Below, piece by piece: positions 20,668 through 23,524 of a stretch of DNA of 23,524 bases. The stretch is from VGKP01 sp964647695 (GTDB taxonomy: Archaea; Nanobdellota; Nanobdellia; Pacearchaeales; GW2011-AR1), in the NCBI GenBank assembly GCA_964647695.1, contig CAZYIS010000008.1, forward strand, positions 1-23,524. Direction: 5' to 3'. Position 1 is the stretch's first letter. Every line of letters begins with the position of its first letter. Under the pieces are notes generated by a model that was not told the DNA's origin, did not search any database, and worked only from the letters and a program-made list of their open reading frames with translations. A program made the position numbers and the translations under genes.

Positions 20668-21327
20668 TTATTTTTTGCTAGTAATACTCTTATTAATCAA
20701 TCTTACTAGTCCAGTTATCTTTTCTTTAGGGTCTATTTTATCTTTTGTTTCAGGATTGTCCGAATAAGCTAAAAGAGAAGGTAATTTTATTTTACATACT
20801 TGATCTTCTGGAAAATATCCTGGCTTAATTAATTCTGCTCTAGCTCCTGCAAACTTCAATAATTCATCTTTTCCGAAAATTTCTATTGCTGCATTTTCAA
20901 AGTTTTCTCTTCCCAACGTTTCTTCGTACATAGATTTTGAGAGAAAAACGTATGTTTGCCCGCCAAAATAAGAGACTCCCAGGTTACCTTCTTTGGCGTT
21001 TTTGATACCCTCAGCATTATCTTTACAAATTACTGGTCTGATAATCTGGCCCATTATAACTACTCGACCAAATTCTTCAATACTATATTCTCTAGTTATT
21101 CTAGGAGTAGTGGGGCTATTAAATTCAGTAGACAAAATCCTAGTCTCATAACCTGCTTCTCTTAAACTAATTGCATGCATAAATGCTTCCAATGAATTTC
21201 TTAAGACCTTTTGACCCCTTAATCCCTCAGGGCTTCTTGAACTTTCAATAGTTTCATTTGAACTATAAAACCATCTATTTCCATCTAAGAACTTTACACC
21301 ATAGGAGATTTTTTCTGACTCTTCCAT
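20668..21327 (-). CDS. Hypothetical soluble protein (219 aa)
   Basis: A 219-residue protein not recognised. It starts with strands (ISYGVKFLDGNRWFYS), then a helix (KVLRNSLEAFMHAISLREAGY), strands around RVVIMGQIIRPVICKDNAEG, a mixed middle (NLGVSYFGGQTYVFLSKSMYEE) and a Lys/Glu-rich C-terminus. Two cysteines, no signal or membrane helix. Own TATA box, divergent from GAPDH. It is a single large unknown in a small-gene neighbourhood and deserves a structure-based search. Confidence 0.65.
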   Translation of the reverse strand: MEESEKISYGVKFLDGNRWFYSSNETIESSRSPEGLRGQKVLRNSLEAFMHAISLREAGYETRILSTEFNSPTTPRITREYSIEEFGRVVIMGQIIRPVICKDNAEGIKNAKEGNLGVSYFGGQTYVFLSKSMYEETLGRENFENAAIEIFGKDELLKFAGARAELIKPGYFPEDQVCKIKLPSLLAYSDNPETKDKIDPKEKITGLVRLINKSITSKK

Positions 21328-21348
21328 AAAAAACCCTATTTTTGCCCA

Positions 21349-21356
21349 TATTTAAA
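21349..21356 (-). promoter_or_regulatory. TATA box of the 219-aa hypothetical gene
   Basis: Minus-strand tttaaata is centred 25 bases before the ATG at 21327. Leaderless. Confidence 0.6.
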
Positions 21357-21395
21357 AGTTCGCTTTAAGTAAAATATCGTCGGAAAAGCCAAAAG

Positions 21396-21404
21396 TTTAT
21401 ATAT
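21396..21404 (+). promoter_or_regulatory. TATA box of GAPDH
   Basis: The sequence ccaaaag followed by tttatatat gives a strong BRE/TATA. The predicted start is near 21425, leaving a leader of about nine bases with a short purine-rich site (aagaag). Confidence 0.65.
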
Positions 21405-21433
21405 ATCTTTTTTCTAATATATTCATAAAGAAG

Positions 21434-22459
21434 ATGGCTAAGTCAAAAAAAGCAAGTGATAGTAAAATAGCTATAAACGGCTTCGGTCGTATTGGTAAAC
21501 AGTTTTTTCTAGCCTGTATGGAGAAAAACGTTCCTTGGGACATAGTGATCAATCATTCTGCCGATCTGGATTTCATCGTTTATACCCTAAAATTTGATTC
21601 TGTTCACCCAGTTCCAACCGAAGAAATAAGACATGATGGTAAGTATTTACACTTTGGAAAGAGAAAATTCAGAGTCTACAATGAAATGGATCCCGAAAAA
21701 CTTCCCTGGAAAGCAGAAAAAATAGACCTGGTGGTTGAATGTACTGGTCATTTCACCTCCAAAGCCGAAGCCCAAAAGCACATCAAAGCCGGAGCACAAA
21801 AAGTCCTCATCTCCGCTCCAGCAAAAGATCATGATATCACTTTAATTCAAGGAGTAAATGATTCTCTGCTCAAGAAAGATCATAAAATAATCTCTTGCGG
21901 AAGTTGCACCACCAACTGTGTAGCTCCAATGGTAAAAATATTAAATGATTCTTTCAAAATTAGAAGTGCATTTTTCGTAACAACCCATGCCTATACTTCT
22001 ACCCAAAGATTAATTGATGGAGTAGACAGAAAAGACCTAAGAAGAGGCCGAGCTGCAGCAAATGAAATAGTTCCTTCCACATCCGGAGCATCCCAATCCG
22101 TAACCGAAGCCATACCTGAACTAAAGGGAAAAATAGAAGGCTATGCTCTTCGAGTTCCAGTGGTAGATGGAAGCATTTCCACCATAGTAGTTGATGTAGA
22201 CTATAGACCTGCCAGCGTAAAAGACCTTAATTTATTATTCAAAAAGAAATCACAAAATGAATACAATGATATTTTACAATACACGGATGATCCTTTGGTT
22301 TCAGCCGATATTATTCACAATCCTTCTTCAGTTATATTTGATTCATCCTTAACCAGCATAAATGGAAACCAAATTTCCGTTGCCGGATGGTATGACAATG
22401 AATGGGGCTATTCCAATAGATTGGTTGATGTTACCAGATTAATTCTAAGTAAGAGTTAA
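21434..22459 (+). CDS. gap: Glyceraldehyde-3-phosphate dehydrogenase, bacterial-type (class I)
   Basis: A 341-residue phosphorylating GAPDH that oxidises glyceraldehyde 3-phosphate to 1,3-bisphosphoglycerate in glycolysis, or the reverse in gluconeogenesis. NGFGRIG (15-21) binds the dinucleotide, SCTTNC (157-162) carries catalytic Cys158, and His185 in THAYT completes the pair. The sequence DNEWGYSNR (321-329) is also typical. This is the class found in bacteria and eukaryotes; most archaea use the distinct type II enzyme. At the NAD-specificity position after the second strand (usual N-D), it has Asn40-His41, suggesting altered cofactor preference. The first ten residues (MAKSKKASDS) are an extra basic tail. 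Confidence 0.93.
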   Translation: MAKSKKASDSKIAINGFGRIGKQFFLACMEKNVPWDIVINHSADLDFIVYTLKFDSVHPVPTEEIRHDGKYLHFGKRKFRVYNEMDPEKLPWKAEKIDLVVECTGHFTSKAEAQKHIKAGAQKVLISAPAKDHDITLIQGVNDSLLKKDHKIISCGSCTTNCVAPMVKILNDSFKIRSAFFVTTHAYTSTQRLIDGVDRKDLRRGRAAANEIVPSTSGASQSVTEAIPELKGKIEGYALRVPVVDGSISTIVVDVDYRPASVKDLNLLFKKKSQNEYNDILQYTDDPLVSADIIHNPSSVIFDSSLTSINGNQISVAGWYDNEWGYSNRLVDVTRLILSKS

Positions 22460-23016
22460 ATTTTTCTAGAATCATAGGCCCAATGCAATACTGCTTGTCT
22501 CTGCTTTATTCTACAGGTTAGGTCTTTTTTATTGCAATTCTTTTTCAATTGAGCTATATGTCTAATAATTGCTTTCCATCTTTTTATTTGTCTAGAGTCA
22601 TCTTCTATTCTTCTGCCCATATAATATCTACAATACCATTGAAACCAGCCCCGAGGATCTTCTTTATTGATCCATCCTTTTTCTATCCAATAACTTAAAG
22701 GTTTACTGGCATTAACCTTAAATAAGTTTAATTTTTCATCATGTTTTTCTGAGCAAAGTTTTGCTTTAGCAAACCAATCTTTTGGAAATTCATTTTTACA
22801 ATCAGTCATATATTTACCTCCAAAAACTCCTAATTCTAGCATTTCCTTAGGAGTCAACTCAGGTTTAAATTCGGGATCAAAATTCTTTCCAGGTTTTTCA
22901 GTTAAATAATAAAAATAATTATTTTGCATTTTATCATTAACAATCACTTTCTTTTTCATAATAATATTAGGATTTGTTAATTTAAAAGGATTTTCAATAT
23001 TACATTGTTCTAACAT
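22456..23016 (-). CDS. Conserved uncharacterised protein with WYCRYYMGRR motif (186 aa)
   Basis: A 186-residue protein of a family I recall from bacteria, fungi and plants, without an assigned function. Conserved-looking blocks are NPFKLTNPNIIMKKK near the start, LTPKEMLELGVFGGKYMTDC (74-93), GWFQWYCRYYMGRR (122-135), RQIKRWKAIIRHIAQLKKNC (142-161) and RQAVLHWAYDS near the end. It is basic and rich in Trp, Tyr and Cys, with no membrane helix. It overlaps the upstream gene by 17 bases, so the two are coupled, and its stop interlocks with the GAPDH stop. Confidence 0.7.
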   Translation of the reverse strand: MLEQCNIENPFKLTNPNIIMKKKVIVNDKMQNNYFYYLTEKPGKNFDPEFKPELTPKEMLELGVFGGKYMTDCKNEFPKDWFAKAKLCSEKHDEKLNLFKVNASKPLSYWIEKGWINKEDPRGWFQWYCRYYMGRRIEDDSRQIKRWKAIIRHIAQLKKNCNKKDLTCRIKQRQAVLHWAYDSRKI

Positions 23017-23428
23017 TAAAAGGATGTTCGCCTATAAATCTAGGTTCTATTCTTCCTCTAAACAAAACTTCGCCAGGGTAGCATAGGTCATTCATCATTT
23101 TAACTCTTTTTTCAGCTACAAATTCCGGCAGTTTTTCAATTTCTGGACTAATTATATAACCTATGGCTCTAAAATTAGGATCAAAATCTCTCTGAGTTCT
23201 TGAAAAACATATTGATTGAGCCACCATTTTAGTCAGATCTTCATTTCTCAATAAAGAAACAAATTCTGGAAAATGAGAAGTATCGTATCCTTTATAGGAA
23301 ATGCCTAAAACTTCTTCTGGCAGTTTACCTTCCTCTATCAATCTATTTACTTCAATCGGAGGTAATATCCCATGTTTCAATATGGATTCCATGCTCTCAA
23401 AGGGAGCCACATAATACAATCTTGCCAT
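23000..23428 (-). CDS. Hypothetical protein, possible ADP-ribosyltransferase (DarT-like) fold
   Basis: A protein of 142 residues. The N-terminus (LYYVAPFESMESILKHGILPP) resembles the start of DarT/DUF4433-type ADP-ribosyltransferases, in which a strand is followed by a helix with the I-L-x-x-G-I/L pattern. The near-C-terminal GEVLFRGRIEPRFI resembles the conserved E-V-L strand of that family. In between, ICFSRTQRDFDP fits an edge strand. The full catalytic set cannot be confirmed by eye. No antitoxin-like macrodomain gene is adjacent; the partner is the conserved unknown protein, which overlaps by 17 bases. Own TATA box. Confidence 0.5.
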   Translation of the reverse strand: MARLYYVAPFESMESILKHGILPPIEVNRLIEEGKLPEEVLGISYKGYDTSHFPEFVSLLRNEDLTKMVAQSICFSRTQRDFDPNFRAIGYIISPEIEKLPEFVAEKRVKMMNDLCYPGEVLFRGRIEPRFIGEHPFNVRTM

Positions 23429-23449
23429 AATTTTAGCCAGTTTATTCAG

Positions 23450-23457
23450 TTTTAAAT
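23450..23457 (-). promoter_or_regulatory. TATA box of the 23.4-kb two-gene operon
   Basis: Minus-strand atttaaaa is centred 25 bases before the ATG at 23428. Leaderless. Confidence 0.6.
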
Positions 23458-23496
23458 CTTATCTTTAGATATCTTTAATAAGTAAAATCACTCTAA

Positions 23497-23524
23497 TTTA
23501 ATATAAAAAAGGGATTAATATGAA
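23497..23524 (+). promoter_or_regulatory. Probable promoter and start of a gene running off the window
   Basis: An A/T-rich TATA-like stretch (tttaatat) is followed about 20 bases later by ATG at 23520, the last bases of the window. It would be divergent from the preceding gene. Only the first codon is visible, so the gene itself cannot be described. Confidence 0.35.

Noticed and set aside
1..23524. tRNA, rRNA, CRISPR array or insertion sequence
   Set aside because: No cloverleaf, repeat-spacer pattern, transposase or terminal inverted repeats were seen, though a covariance-model search was not possible here.

Overview
The window reads as a low-GC draft genome fragment (about one third G+C by eye) of an archaeon. 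Archaeal hallmarks are an RNase P Pop5/Rnp2 protein, an archaeal-type RNase J, prefoldin alpha, an Mtq2/HemK2-type methyltransferase, class III (pilin-type) signal peptides, TATA-box promoters placed for leaderless transcripts, and Shine-Dalgarno sequences of the GGTGAT/GGAGG kind that pair with the archaeal 16S 3' end. Small hypothetical genes, very tight packing and fused or duplicated proteins (single-chain transketolase, tandem Lrp) suggest a DPANN lineage such as Woesearchaeota or Pacearchaeota; that placement is inference. I see no tRNA, rRNA, CRISPR array, IS element or integrase, and no gene-free stretch over 300 bases.

Layout. 1-0.8 kb: a small antitoxin-like gene and a MazEF toxin-antitoxin pair with its own promoter and a likely operator. 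0.8-3.6 kb (minus): a four-gene operon of cysteine-rich pilin-like proteins. The fourth gene is split by 100 Ns, but the same 55 bp lies on both sides, so the gap looks like an assembly artefact and the gene is probably intact. 3.6-4.4 kb (minus): an unknown gene and Rnp2. 4.5-7.6 kb (plus): RNase J, two membrane proteins and a protein methyltransferase. 7.7-9.0 kb: an unknown gene, prefoldin alpha and a small helical protein, each with its own promoter. 9.1-11.4 kb: full-length transketolase and a GNAT acetyltransferase, convergent with PRPP synthase (11.4-12.2 kb, minus).

12.3-16.6 kb (minus) is the most unusual part: ten small, unfamiliar, mostly membrane-anchored or lipidated proteins in two transcripts (three and seven genes). 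They include two lipobox proteins, a CFI-box protein, and a protein with two dockerin/EF-hand-like calcium loops. Most internal starts have strong Shine-Dalgarno sites. The seven-gene transcript diverges from a tandem Lrp/AsnC regulator. This cassette is the best candidate here for an undescribed envelope system.

16.7-19.9 kb (plus): the Lrp regulator, a D-lactate-dehydrogenase-like enzyme, a PfkB sugar kinase and a YdeI/OmdA-family protein. 19.9-21.3 kb (minus): three unknown genes with separate promoters. 21.4-22.5 kb (plus): a bacterial-type (class I) GAPDH. 22.5-23.4 kb (minus): a conserved unknown protein and a possible ADP-ribosyltransferase-fold protein. The window ends at the promoter and first codon of another plus-strand gene.

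How they fit: GAPDH, transketolase, PRPP synthase, the sugar kinase and the 2-hydroxyacid dehydrogenase fit a fermentative cell that interconverts triose and pentose phosphates and makes PRPP for salvage or nucleotide synthesis. RNase J and Rnp2 cover RNA turnover and tRNA maturation. The pilin-like set and the ten-gene cassette build the cell surface.
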